Shown here: piece after piece, positions 25,910 to 33,586 of the stretch
Layout of the letters: every line of letters begins with the position of its first letter
How positions within the stretch are numbered: the first letter of the stretch is position 1
DNA from: Pseudarthrobacter siccitolerans
Lineage (GTDB): Bacteria > Actinomycetota > Actinomycetes > Actinomycetales > Micrococcaceae
DNA length: 64,000 nt
Assembly (NCBI RefSeq): GCF_001046895.1
Contig: NZ_CAQI01000059.1
Location: 248,001 to 312,000 of the forward strand
Direction of reading: 5' to 3'
Position numbers and translations under genes: made by a program
Notes under the pieces: model-generated
What the model was told of the DNA's origin: nothing
The model's input: only the letters and a program-made list of their open reading frames with translations
Database searches by the model: none

Positions 25910-25972
25910 CATGTCCGGCCAGCCTATAGCCGGACATGGCGAATATCGGGCGTTATTGCTATCGATTCGATA
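25910..25972. promoter_or_regulatory. Two palindromes upstream of the ABC importer operon
   Basis: A perfect 10-bp inverted repeat CATGTCCGGC (25910-25919) / GCCGGACATG (25929-25938) with a 9-nt spacer starts 33 bp before the binding-protein GTG. A second perfect palindrome TATCGA-T-TCGATA lies at 25960-25972. The minus-strand TATAGG (25923-25928) inside the first spacer is a possible -10. Both look like regulator-binding sites for the importer. Confidence 0.5.
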
Positions 25973-26083
25973 AACAGCCCGACTGGCCACTCTGATCCTG
26001 GTTCAGAAACGGCTGGTGCCCGGCGCGTAAACCTGGGCTTAACTCTCTGCCGCTCCGCCGCCGTCGTGCGTTCTGTCCCTGTT

Positions 26084-26518
26084 TCAGTCGTTCTGCAGCG
26101 TGTCCGTCAAATGGTGCGTGGGAATCCTGTCCCGCTCGTAGGTGATCTCGGTGTAGCCGTGCGGCTCCGGTTTGCCGGACGCGTCGAGGTTGACGAAGAC
26201 GATCTCCTCAATGGTCAGGATGCTTTGGCGGGTGATCATGTTCCGGACCTCGGCCCGCATGGTCAGCGACGTCCTGCCGAAGCGGGTGGCGGTCAGTCCC
26301 ATCTCGATCAGGTCGCCCTGGACCGCGGAACTGACGAAGTTGATCTCGGAAATATACTTCGTGACCGCGCGTCCGTTGCCGAGCTGGAGGATGGCATAAA
26401 TGGCCGCCTCCTCATCGATCCACTTCAGCAGGCTGCCGCCGAAAAGCGTGCCGTTGGCGTTCAGGTCCTCGGGCCGGACCCACTTTCGGGTGCGGAAGGT
26501 GATGTCTGCTGATTCCAT
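26084..26518 (-). CDS. Acyl-CoA thioesterase (hotdog fold)
   Basis: 144-residue single hotdog-domain thioesterase of the YciA/BFIT-like acyl-CoA hydrolase group. The diagnostic helix NANGTLFGGSLLKWIDEEAA at residues 21-40 holds the family-typical Asn and Asp. It probably hydrolyses acyl-CoA esters in the cytosol; chain-length preference is unknown. A minus-strand TAGCCT hexamer (26525-26530) ends 6 nt before the ATG and no ribosome site is present, so it fits the leaderless pattern. Confidence 0.85.
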   Translation of the reverse strand: MESADITFRTRKWVRPEDLNANGTLFGGSLLKWIDEEAAIYAILQLGNGRAVTKYISEINFVSSAVQGDLIEMGLTATRFGRTSLTMRAEVRNMITRQSILTIEEIVFVNLDASGKPEPHGYTEITYERDRIPTHHLTDTLQND

Positions 26519-26577
26519 AGCCAGAGGCTAGTCGAGCAGCGGCCTGCGCGGCCGAGTATGACGAACCGGGTCCGCTC

Positions 26578-27081
26578 TTAAGCCATTGCTGTGTGCGCTG
26601 CGCTGCGGGCGTGGATGCTCTTCGCGTAGCAGTACGAGTGTTCAACGCCCACGTAGGGGCCAAAGTTGGGAACGGGTTCGAAGCCGGAGTTTTCGTAGAA
26701 GTTCCGTCCGTCGGGCTGGGCGGAACCGGCCTCGGCCTTGATGCGCGTGATGCCCTGCTTGAAGGCTTCGGCTTCCAGGGCAGCGAGGATGGAGCTGGCC
26801 ACGCCCGAGCCGCGCGTGTAGGGCAGGACGTACAGGCGCTTGATCTCCGCCGTTGTGGCGTCCAGGAGCCGCAGTCCGCCGCAGCCAACCGGCTGGCCCG
26901 ATCCCTTGTCGTAGGCCACAAGGAACACGGCGCAGTCAGCGCCCGACGGCGGCGGGCCGGGTTCGTGGTCCGCGGTGCCAAAGCGGGCGTCTAGTTCGGC
27001 CTGCTGGGCGCGGCGCAGGTCGGCGCCTACGGGGTTGGACCAGGTGACCTGCCGGATGTTGAGCCGCGGGTTGGTCTGCAT
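26578..27081 (-). CDS. GNAT-family N-acetyltransferase
   Basis: 167-residue protein with a complete GNAT fold: acceptor side at the N-terminus, beta4 (AEIKRLYVLPYTRGSGVASSIL in two parts) including the acetyl-CoA pyrophosphate loop R-G-S-G-V-A around residues 103-108, and a C-terminal FYENSGFEPVPNFG segment. The acceptor is unknown. ATG 27081 is chosen because GAGG lies 5 nt upstream of it; the longer open frame is not supported. It is divergent from a MarR gene. Confidence 0.85.
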   Translation of the reverse strand: MQTNPRLNIRQVTWSNPVGADLRRAQQAELDARFGTADHEPGPPPSGADCAVFLVAYDKGSGQPVGCGGLRLLDATTAEIKRLYVLPYTRGSGVASSILAALEAEAFKQGITRIKAEAGSAQPDGRNFYENSGFEPVPNFGPYVGVEHSYCYAKSIHARSAAHTAMA

Positions 27082-27196
27082 TTCTGCCTCGATTCGCCGA
27101 AGGGATATGCAAGACAAGGCTAAAAGGCGGCGGTTACGCCGGTGTTTCTTCCGCGTAAGCGCGCGGATAACGCTTTGCCCCAAGTCGCTTGGCCGT

Positions 27197-27219
27197 CTAG
27201 TTATCAGCTGGACTAGGAT
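27197..27219 (+). promoter_or_regulatory. marR-type promoter and candidate operator
   Basis: CTAGT (27197-27201) and ACTAG (27212-27216) form an inverted repeat across 10 nt, and the right arm overlaps TAGGAT (27214-27219), the -10 that ends 6 nt before the MarR ATG. An autorepressor site is likely. GCTAGC/CTAGT sequences recur just after the gene at 27747-27765. Confidence 0.45.
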
Positions 27220-27225
27220 ATTTTT

Positions 27226-27738
27226 ATGCGCTCTACGGGTAACGAAGGCTCCGGCTACTGGTACGGCCCGGACGGCCAGCTGGATTACAGTGCCGCTGTA
27301 CTGAAGTCGCTGCGTGACTACCGGGCAGCCGAGACTGCTGTCCGCCGGTCCACCCGGGACTCGATGGGCATGGGCGAGACGGATATCCTCGCGCTGCGTT
27401 TCCTGCTTCGGGCCCAGGCTTCCGGCAGGAGTGTCGCGCCCAAGGACTTGAGCCAGTTTCTGGGGATCACCAGCGCTTCCACCACCTCGCTGATCGACAG
27501 GCTGGTGGCCAGCGGGCATGTCCGGCGCGAGGCGCATCCTACTGACCGGCGGTCCGTGGTTGTGGTTCCCACCGTGGAGTCGGACAAGGAGGTCCGCGTG
27601 ACGCTTGGGGCAATGCACCGCCGGATGATGGCCGTGGCGGAAGGGCTGAGCGCCGATGAGGCGCGCGTGGTGGTTGATTTCCTGCAGCGCATGGCTGAGG
27701 CGTTGGAAAACCTTGAGGAGGGAGGCAAGGGAAAGTAG
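27226..27738 (+). CDS. MarR-family regulator
   Basis: 170-residue winged-helix regulator with the MarR core at about 45-140: LGITSASTTSLIDRLVASGHVRREAHPTDRRSVVV contains the recognition helix and the wing with its conserved Asp-Arg. It has an unusual N-terminal extension (about 40 residues, GYWYGPDGQLDYSAAVL). There is no ribosome site; TAGGAT ends 6 nt before the ATG. Its target is unknown: the GNAT gene is divergent and the small protein/kinase pair follows. Confidence 0.88.
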   Translation: MRSTGNEGSGYWYGPDGQLDYSAAVLKSLRDYRAAETAVRRSTRDSMGMGETDILALRFLLRAQASGRSVAPKDLSQFLGITSASTTSLIDRLVASGHVRREAHPTDRRSVVVVPTVESDKEVRVTLGAMHRRMMAVAEGLSADEARVVVDFLQRMAEALENLEEGGKGK

Positions 27739-27811
27739 CTAGGCGAGCTAGCTAGTCAGGCTAGCAATATGTATGCTTACGATCAGATCCTGAATCCCAA
27801 CAGACGGAGTC

Positions 27812-28099
27812 GTGAGTGCCTTGGTTACTTTTACTGAGCTTGGTTCCCCTGATTTTTGGGCTGCCCGAACATCCTTGAACGGCCTGCATTCGGGGCAGGA
27901 ACAGGCTGGGCTGGCCGCAGTCCACTGCGGCACCACCATGGAACTGGTGATCCCGGCGGTTGGACCCGCCGCCGTCGGCTACACCTTTGAATCGGACGAC
28001 GGCGGGCCGGTCCAGCTGCCGCCGGTCTGGCGCTGCGGTTGCGGCTTTCAGCTCGACGCCGGCCTGGGTGCAGGCCAGGCCCCGGTCCTGTCCGCATGA
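27812..28099 (+). CDS. Hypothetical protein coupled to a Ser/Thr kinase
   Basis: 95-residue protein I do not recognise. It is acidic and Gly-rich with no signal peptide or membrane helix; it carries three cysteines (one in VHCGTT, two in WRCGCGF near the end) that could bind a metal. GTG 27812 is assumed, with GGAG only 2 nt upstream; TTG at 27821 is an alternative. The stop overlaps the kinase start as ATGA, so the two are co-translated, and it could be a kinase substrate or partner (inference). Confidence 0.55.
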   Translation: MSALVTFTELGSPDFWAARTSLNGLHSGQEQAGLAAVHCGTTMELVIPAVGPAAVGYTFESDDGGPVQLPPVWRCGCGFQLDAGLGAGQAPVLSA

Positions 28100-29022
28100 G
28101 CATCCAGGCCCCGGCGCCTGCCGGGAAACCTGCAGCGCTCCTGTCGGGGAACCTGATGGCGGGGCGCTACGAACTCAAGGAAAGGCTGGGCCGCGGTTCC
28201 CTGGCTGAAGTATTTCGCGCAGCCGACCGCGAGGGTGGCCCCGACGTAGCCGTGAAGGTGGCAGTAGGTGGCTCCCGAAAGCACTTCGAGAGGATCAGGG
28301 ACGAGGCAGCCGTTCTGGCAGCCCTGGATCACCCGTCAATCATCACCTTCATTACCCAGGGCATGATGCCCGCTGGAACGGCGCTGGCCGGGCGCCCTTA
28401 CCTGGTTGAGGAACTGGCCCTCGGAACGAGCCTCGCCGAAGCGGCCCGGACCCGCCCGCCCCTGGCCGGTGACGTTGCCGGCTGGGCCGCCGGCCTCTTC
28501 GGAGCATTGGCCCACCTGCACGGGAAGGGCCTGGTGCACCGCGATATCAAGCCGGCCAACCTGATGCTAAGCGGGCTTCGGAGGAGTCCGGTGCGCATGA
28601 TCGACTTCGGCATCGTGACTGCAGCGGGCGCGCCTCCCGAGCCGGGCATCTCATCGGGAACAGTCCACTACATGAGCCCGGAACAAGCCGGGGGCGGACC
28701 GGCGCAGGCCAGTTGGGACGTCTACGCCATGGGACTCGTGCTGCTGGAGCTTCTCACCGGGTCCAAGGCGTTTCCCGGCACCGCCATCGAATCGCTGGTG
28801 GCCAGGACCCTTCGTAGCCCCGACATCCCCGGCTCCCTGGGCCCGGAGTGGTGCACCCTGCTCCAGGCGCTGACCGCAATGGACAGTGCCGCGCGGCCGA
28901 CTGCAGCCGAGGCCGCCGCAATGGCAGCCCGGCTGGTCCGGACCGCCCCCGCAGGGAAAATAATGGGCCCCTGCAGGAAAATGGCGGTGTTCCCATCCCG
29001 CAGGACCAGGCAGCTGGCCTAG
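28096..29022 (+). CDS. Soluble eukaryotic-like Ser/Thr protein kinase
   Basis: 308-residue kinase with a full catalytic domain: Gly-rich loop GRGSLAEVF at 32-40, Lys54 in VAVKV, catalytic HRDIKPAN from 148, DFG at 170-172 and the activation/P+1 segment GTVHYMSPEQ at 188-197. Unlike PknA/PknB there is no transmembrane helix or PASTA region; only about 30 extra C-terminal residues follow. ATG 28096 overlaps the previous stop. The 3' end shares a 4-nt CTAG with the convergent phosphatase gene. Confidence 0.88.
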   Translation: MSIQAPAPAGKPAALLSGNLMAGRYELKERLGRGSLAEVFRAADREGGPDVAVKVAVGGSRKHFERIRDEAAVLAALDHPSIITFITQGMMPAGTALAGRPYLVEELALGTSLAEAARTRPPLAGDVAGWAAGLFGALAHLHGKGLVHRDIKPANLMLSGLRRSPVRMIDFGIVTAAGAPPEPGISSGTVHYMSPEQAGGGPAQASWDVYAMGLVLLELLTGSKAFPGTAIESLVARTLRSPDIPGSLGPEWCTLLQALTAMDSAARPTAAEAAAMAARLVRTAPAGKIMGPCRKMAVFPSRRTRQLA

Positions 29023-29693
29023 GGCTCCGCCACGTTCTTCCCGGTGGGGTCCTCGGCGGTGGGATCCGCAAGTGCCAGCCCGCCCACGGGGCTGCCGTCC
29101 CAATGCAGGAGCTTCCACCCGTTGCCTGAATCGCCCTCCAGGGCAACGATTCCTGTGTTGGCCAGTACATGCTTCGCCGCGAATTCGGAGTCCGCGCCCT
29201 CCGCCCTGCGCCCGGCCCAGGTGCGGATGGCCGCACCGTGGCTGACCACAGCCACGGTGGCCTCCTGGCCTGGTGACCGTTCCAGGGCGGTGGCGATGGC
29301 TGCGTCGAACCGCCCGAAGAAGTCGTGCCCGTCCGGGCCCGCAGGCATCCGCCGGTCAAGGTCCCCTGCGGCCCAGGAAATCACTGTCCCCATGTACCGT
29401 TTATGCGACTCGTGGTCAGTCAGTTTTTCCAGCGCCCCTGCCTCGATCTCGTGCAGGCCGTCCAGCACCGCCACATCCAAACTGTGCAGCCGGCCCAGCG
29501 GCGCCGCGGTGATCTGGGTCCTGATAAGGGTGGATGCGTACAGGGCATCGATCCGCTCATTCGCCAGCGAGCGGGCCAGGGCTTCCGCCTGACGTTCCCC
29601 GAGTTCGGTCAGGCCGGGGCCGGGGTGGGCCGTGTCCAGTTGGCCAAGCACGTTTCCGGGGGTTTGTCCGTGACGGATGAGGAGCAGCTTCAT
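29019..29693 (-). CDS. Histidine phosphatase family protein
   Basis: 224-residue phosphoglycerate-mutase-like enzyme: catalytic RHG at residues 7-9 (LLLIRHGQT), LTELGERQAEALA, STLIRTQITA with the second conserved Arg, and AVVSHGAAIR with the second His near 165. The substrate could be a sugar phosphate or a phosphorylated small molecule. ATG 29693 is kept because it starts the beta strand of the fold, although GGAGG lies only 1 nt before it. It converges with the kinase gene. Confidence 0.87.
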   Translation of the reverse strand: MKLLLIRHGQTPGNVLGQLDTAHPGPGLTELGERQAEALARSLANERIDALYASTLIRTQITAAPLGRLHSLDVAVLDGLHEIEAGALEKLTDHESHKRYMGTVISWAAGDLDRRMPAGPDGHDFFGRFDAAIATALERSPGQEATVAVVSHGAAIRTWAGRRAEGADSEFAAKHVLANTGIVALEGDSGNGWKLLHWDGSPVGGLALADPTAEDPTGKNVAEP

Positions 29694-29758
29694 GCCTCCA
29701 GTTTCGCACCTGGAAGCCGGCCGCCCTGCCAGCCCCGGCAAAGGCTCCCGCACCAGAA

Positions 29759-29786
29759 GGCGCCGGGCTCCGCAAAGCCCGGCGCC
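29759..29786 (-). terminator. purB terminator hairpin
   Basis: Perfect 11-bp stem GGCGCCGGGCT (29759-29769) / AGCCCGGCGCC (29776-29786) with a 6-nt loop, 35 nt after the purB stop on the minus strand. A short pyrimidine-rich sequence (TTCTGG) follows in the reading direction. Confidence 0.65.
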
Positions 29787-29820
29787 GCCGTCGTACTCTT
29801 TGTTCCCGTGCCTGCAGGCG

Positions 29821-31263
29821 TTACTTGAGGTGGTCCACCAGCTGGTCGGCGATGCCCGTGTACTTGCCGGGCGTCAGCGCGAGCAGGCGCGCCTCGGCCT
29901 CGGCCGAAAGGCCAAGGCCCTGCACGAACTCCTGCATGCGGGCAGCGTCCACGCGCTGTCCGCGGGTAAGGTCCTTGAGCCGCTCGTAAGGGTTCTCCAT
30001 GCCTTCGGCGCCGGCAATTGCCTCGGCGCGCATAACCATCTGGATCGCCTCGCCCAGGACTTCCCAGTTGGTGTCGAGGTCCCCGGCCAGCACGTCTTCA
30101 GCTACATCCAGGCGTTCCAGGCCCTTGGCGACGTTGGAAATAGCCAGCAGCGAGTGGCCGAACGCCACACCGATGTTGCGCTGGCTGGAGGAGTCCGTGA
30201 GGTCGCGCTGCCAGCGGGAGGTGACCAGTGTTGCCGCCAGAGTGTCCAGCAGGCCGTTGGAGATCTCCAGGTTCGCTTCTGCGTTTTCGAAGCGGATGGG
30301 GTTGACCTTGTGCGGCATCGTGGACGAACCCGTGGCACCTGCCACCGGGATCTGCGCGAAGTAGCCGATGGAGATGTAGCTCCAGATGTCCGTGCAGACG
30401 TTGTGGAGGATGCGGTTGAAACGCGCGACGTCCGCGTACAGTTCTGCCTGCCAGTCGTGGCTCTCGATCTGCGTGGTGAGCGGGTTCCAGGTCAGTCCCA
30501 GTGCCTCCACGAAGGACTTGGCCACCTGCTGCCAGTCGGCGCCGGGGACGGAGGCAACGTGGGCGGCGTAGGTGCCGGTGGCGCCATTGATTTTGCCCAG
30601 GTATTCAGTCTTGGCGATGCGGTCCAGCTGGCGGGTCAGCCGGTGTGCGATGACTGCCAGTTCCTTGCCGAGCGTGGTGGGGGTGGCGGGCTGGCCGTGG
30701 GTGCGCGACAGCATGGGGACTGCGCGGTTGTCCTGGGCCATCTTGCTGATCTGGGCCACCAGTGCGCGCGCGGCGGGAAGCCACACGTCCTCCACAGCAC
30801 CTTTGACGCCCAGCGCGTAGGAGAGGTTGTTGATGTCCTCGGAGGTGCAGCCGAAGTGCACCATGGCCGTCAGGTTTTCGATGCCGATGGCGGGGAGGCG
30901 GCGGCCGATGTAGTACTCCACAGCCTTCACATCGTGGACGGTGACGGCTTCGATTTCGGCGAGTTCTGCCACGGAGGCGGCGTCGAATTCGGTGACGACC
31001 GCGCGGAGCTGCTCCTGCTGCTGTGCGGTCAGGGGCCCGGCGCCCGGAAGGACGTTGTTGCTGGTCAGGTGGATAAGCCATTCAACTTCCACGGCCACGC
31101 GGTCGCGGTTGAGGGCTGCCTCGGACAGGTAGTCAACGAGGGGCGCGACGGCGGACTGGTAGCGGCCGTCCAGCGGGCCGAGCGCGATTTTTTCCGGGGA
31201 CGCGGCGAGGGCCAGGCGTCCTGAGGGCGTACGGGTATCAGCTGTGGCGGCGGTTTCAGGCAT
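29821..31263 (-). CDS. purB: Adenylosuccinate lyase
   Basis: Purine biosynthesis: cleaves SAICAR to AICAR and adenylosuccinate to AMP, releasing fumarate. The 480-residue protein has the superfamily signature GSSTMPHKVNP at about 312-322 and the EHDVKAVEYYI-like segment TVHDVKAVEYYIG near 108. It is of the longer E. coli-like subclass (LGPLDGRYQ at the N-terminus). It is monocistronic here, with a strong hairpin behind it. Only a weak GAAAGA precedes the ATG. Confidence 0.95.
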   Translation of the reverse strand: MPETAATADTRTPSGRLALAASPEKIALGPLDGRYQSAVAPLVDYLSEAALNRDRVAVEVEWLIHLTSNNVLPGAGPLTAQQQEQLRAVVTEFDAASVAELAEIEAVTVHDVKAVEYYIGRRLPAIGIENLTAMVHFGCTSEDINNLSYALGVKGAVEDVWLPAARALVAQISKMAQDNRAVPMLSRTHGQPATPTTLGKELAVIAHRLTRQLDRIAKTEYLGKINGATGTYAAHVASVPGADWQQVAKSFVEALGLTWNPLTTQIESHDWQAELYADVARFNRILHNVCTDIWSYISIGYFAQIPVAGATGSSTMPHKVNPIRFENAEANLEISNGLLDTLAATLVTSRWQRDLTDSSSQRNIGVAFGHSLLAISNVAKGLERLDVAEDVLAGDLDTNWEVLGEAIQMVMRAEAIAGAEGMENPYERLKDLTRGQRVDAARMQEFVQGLGLSAEAEARLLALTPGKYTGIADQLVDHLK

Positions 31264-31413
31264 GTGCTGATTCTTTCATGAACTGCCGCGGCGGCTTTAG
31301 CCGGTTACTTGTCCACATAGCCGACGGCGGTGGTTGGGTCCGGGCCTTGTCCTCCGTACCGTTCATGCCAGGCAGATCAGTGGGGCGTGCTGCGCAAAGA
31401 AAGGAGACCGGTC

Positions 31414-31716
31414 ATGGGGAGCCAACTGGCAGGGGCAGACCTGCAACAGGAGATGCTGCGCGTCTCGCAGATAGTACAACTGGCTGAAAGGGTGGCCGTC
31501 TGTGTTGGCCGGGGCGAGCAGGTTTTGGACAGCTTCCGGGATATCCAGCTGCTGCAGTGGGAGTCGCCGGCCGGCCGCGCGTACCGGGATGCGGTTTTGC
31601 TGCAATCGGCAGCACTGCGCCGCGCCCTTGAAACACTGATCGAGGCGAAGGCGGCCGTGGAGCGGCACAGCCAGGAGACCTTCACCGCCGGCTGCACCAA
31701 CCCGGGCATGCGCTGA
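31414..31716 (+). CDS. WXG100-like small helical protein
   Basis: 100-residue protein, almost all predicted helix, with a central turn at WESPAG (Trp49 to Gly54) between two helices (about 8-47 and 56-90). The size, helix-turn-helix build and central Trp/Gly match ESAT-6/WXG100 proteins, although WXG itself is degenerate. No YxxxD/E secretion motif is seen, as in the partner-type subunits. AAAGGAG at 31400-31406 gives a strong ribosome site 7 nt before the ATG. The stop overlaps the start of the lipase-domain gene, so the two are made together and probably form a heterodimer (inference). Confidence 0.7.
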   Translation: MGSQLAGADLQQEMLRVSQIVQLAERVAVCVGRGEQVLDSFRDIQLLQWESPAGRAYRDAVLLQSAALRRALETLIEAKAAVERHSQETFTAGCTNPGMR

Positions 31717-33053
31717 TGGCCGAGGTAATGCCGTCGGGAAGCGGCCTTATCAAGGTATCCGGACCTCCCGACGACGGATTCCTCACCATCCGCGGAGGCG
31801 TGGGCGGCATCAGGTTCCAGCTGGAGGAACTGGGCGGCGGCGCGGAAAAGCTCGACGACCTCGCGGGCGAGCTGTCCGGAATGGAGGTTGAAGTCCGCCG
31901 GATCTGGGAAGACCTTGTCCCGTTCCAGGACCTGCCGCGATGGTCCGGCAGCCTGGCCATGAATGCCGTAGGCGAATCCGAGCGGAGCATCCAGGCAGTA
32001 CGGACTGAGCTGCAGCGCATCAGCGGCCAGGTTCGGGCTTGCAAGCAGGAGTACGAAGTGGCGGAAGCCGTGGCGGGGACATACAGCAAGCCCGACCAAC
32101 CACTCATCGCCGCTGAGCTGGAGATGCAGTCAGACTTCTGGCGGACGGGTTTCCTGAATAGAACCGCTGTTGAGAACCTGACTGCGCTGGCGGTACACGC
32201 TACTCCCCTCGCCAAGATGCTGGTGGAGGCTGCTTATCCAGGAATGAGACCTCGGCCCGTTGAAGTCCAGCCGCAAGAAAGCATCCCCATTGATTTCGAT
32301 CCTTCTCCGGCAGGCCTGCTGGAACGTATCCGGCTGATTGATGCTCGTGGAGCCGGGTTCATTGAGGTGGTTGAAGTCGAGAACGCAGGACAAAAGGCCT
32401 ACGTAGTGGTCATCCCAGGTACCCAGTTGAATACACCGGACGAGAATCCGTTCGGTTTGAACGGCATAGTCGAGGGCGTAGGCAACAGTTCCGGGAATGT
32501 GAGCGCAGCCGTTCTGGAGGCGCTGAAGGCGGCCGGCGCCCAGAAGGGAGCCACCGTGGTGGGTGTGGGTTACAGCCAAGGTGGGCTCCACGCGATGAAC
32601 CTGGCCGCCAACGAGGAGTTCCTGCGCGATTACGACCTCAAATATGTGCTGACCGCAGGATCACCCGTGGCAGGAATCAGGCCGGACACTGACGTCAGCA
32701 CTCTTCATCTTGAGCATCGGACTGACTGGGTCCCCGGCACTGACGGCGCCCCCAACAGGGATTCCAGGAACCAGGTGACAGCAACCATGAACAATGATTT
32801 CTACGTCCAGACCGGGGAGAACGTGGGTATTGGTCCAGGTCACCAGCTCACCAGCTACCAGGACGGCGCACGGCTGGTGTCCGCCAGCAGTGATCCTTCG
32901 CTGGTGGCCTCCACCGCGGCGCTCGGCGCGGCATTGGGAGCGGGTGGCACGGCGACGGCCACACGCTTCTCCCTGTCCCGGACCAAGGCTCCCGCGGCCA
33001 ATCTCCATGCGGCGGACAACCGGAGGCAGGAGCGCGGGTATGGCGGGCGGTAG
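31716..33053 (+). CDS. WXG-domain protein with C-terminal alpha/beta-hydrolase (lipase-like) domain, putative type VII effector
   Basis: 445 residues in two parts. The N-terminal helical domain (about 30-130) has an exact WSG (76-78) in the turn and YEVAE (113-117) near the end of the second helix, matching the WXG and YxxxD/E elements of type VII substrates at the usual spacing. The C-terminal domain (about 215-390) is an alpha/beta hydrolase: nucleophile Ser287 in GYSQG, candidate acid Asp337 (HRTDWVP) and His376 (GPGHQLTSY). There is no Sec signal. It is probably exported with the WXG-like partner as a lipase or esterase. The tail (about 395-445) is Ala/Gly/Arg-rich. Confidence 0.7.
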   Translation: MAEVMPSGSGLIKVSGPPDDGFLTIRGGVGGIRFQLEELGGGAEKLDDLAGELSGMEVEVRRIWEDLVPFQDLPRWSGSLAMNAVGESERSIQAVRTELQRISGQVRACKQEYEVAEAVAGTYSKPDQPLIAAELEMQSDFWRTGFLNRTAVENLTALAVHATPLAKMLVEAAYPGMRPRPVEVQPQESIPIDFDPSPAGLLERIRLIDARGAGFIEVVEVENAGQKAYVVVIPGTQLNTPDENPFGLNGIVEGVGNSSGNVSAAVLEALKAAGAQKGATVVGVGYSQGGLHAMNLAANEEFLRDYDLKYVLTAGSPVAGIRPDTDVSTLHLEHRTDWVPGTDGAPNRDSRNQVTATMNNDFYVQTGENVGIGPGHQLTSYQDGARLVSASSDPSLVASTAALGAALGAGGTATATRFSLSRTKAPAANLHAADNRRQERGYGGR

Positions 33054-33056
33054 CAG

Positions 33057-33074
33057 GGCGGCGCCGGCGCCGCC
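33057..33074. terminator. Palindromic bidirectional terminator between convergent genes
   Basis: An 18-bp perfectly self-complementary GC sequence (GGCGGCGCC / GGCGCCGCC) lies 3 nt after the lipase-domain stop and 5 nt before the stop of the convergent membrane protein gene. It could fold on either transcript; T-tracts are weak. Confidence 0.45.
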
Positions 33075-33079
33075 TTGTC

Positions 33080-33502
33080 CTACCGTCGGGTTCCGGTGAT
33101 CCTGCCGGCCACGAGTGAAACCAGGGTGATGATGATCGCCGCAAGAACGGCAGTCCAGAAGAAGGAGTCGATCGTGAAGTGCACCGGGGTGTAACTGCTG
33201 ATCCAGGAGGTCAGGTAGAGCATCGCAGCGTTGATGACGATGGTGAACAGGCCGAGGGTCAGGATGGTGAGGGGCAGTGCCAGGAGGCTCACCAGGGGGC
33301 GGACCAAGGCGTTCACGAGGCCGAAGATGACGCCGATGAACAGATAGGCGAGGACAATCCCGATGGTGTCCGTCCCTTGTGTCACGCCGGTCTGGGCCAC
33401 TGCATCAGCCGTGGCGGAACTGGAGATCTCCAGCCCCGGCAGTATCCACCCCGCCACCCAGAGGGCGAGGCCATTGATCAGTACCCGGGCAATCAGTCGC
33501 AT
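33080..33502 (-). CDS. Phage-holin-IV-like four-helix membrane protein
   Basis: 140-residue integral membrane protein with four hydrophobic helices (about 3-21, 47-68, 70-96, 113-132). It matches the small mycobacterial four-TM phage holin family (PF04020-like), including the VNALVRPLVSLLALPLTILTLG core. The cellular role of chromosomal members is not established; the name does not imply lysis. It converges on the putative type VII effector gene. Confidence 0.75.
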   Translation of the reverse strand: MRLIARVLINGLALWVAGWILPGLEISSSATADAVAQTGVTQGTDTIGIVLAYLFIGVIFGLVNALVRPLVSLLALPLTILTLGLFTIVINAAMLYLTSWISSYTPVHFTIDSFFWTAVLAAIIITLVSLVAGRITGTRR

Positions 33503-33586
33503 AGGCCAATGGTTTCACACCGCCCTGACGGTTGGCTCAAAGACGGACCGCTTCCCTCCGGCATCGGGAGAAGTAGGCTGGTCTCC

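Noticed and set aside
29677..31224. 515-codon plus-strand frame opposite purB
   Set aside because: Antisense to an unmistakable adenylosuccinate lyase with conserved signature; no domain features in the translation.
33080..33502. Immunity protein for the putative lipase effector
   Set aside because: The neighbouring four-helix protein belongs to a widespread holin-IV-like family and is transcribed in the opposite direction; nothing ties it to immunity beyond proximity.
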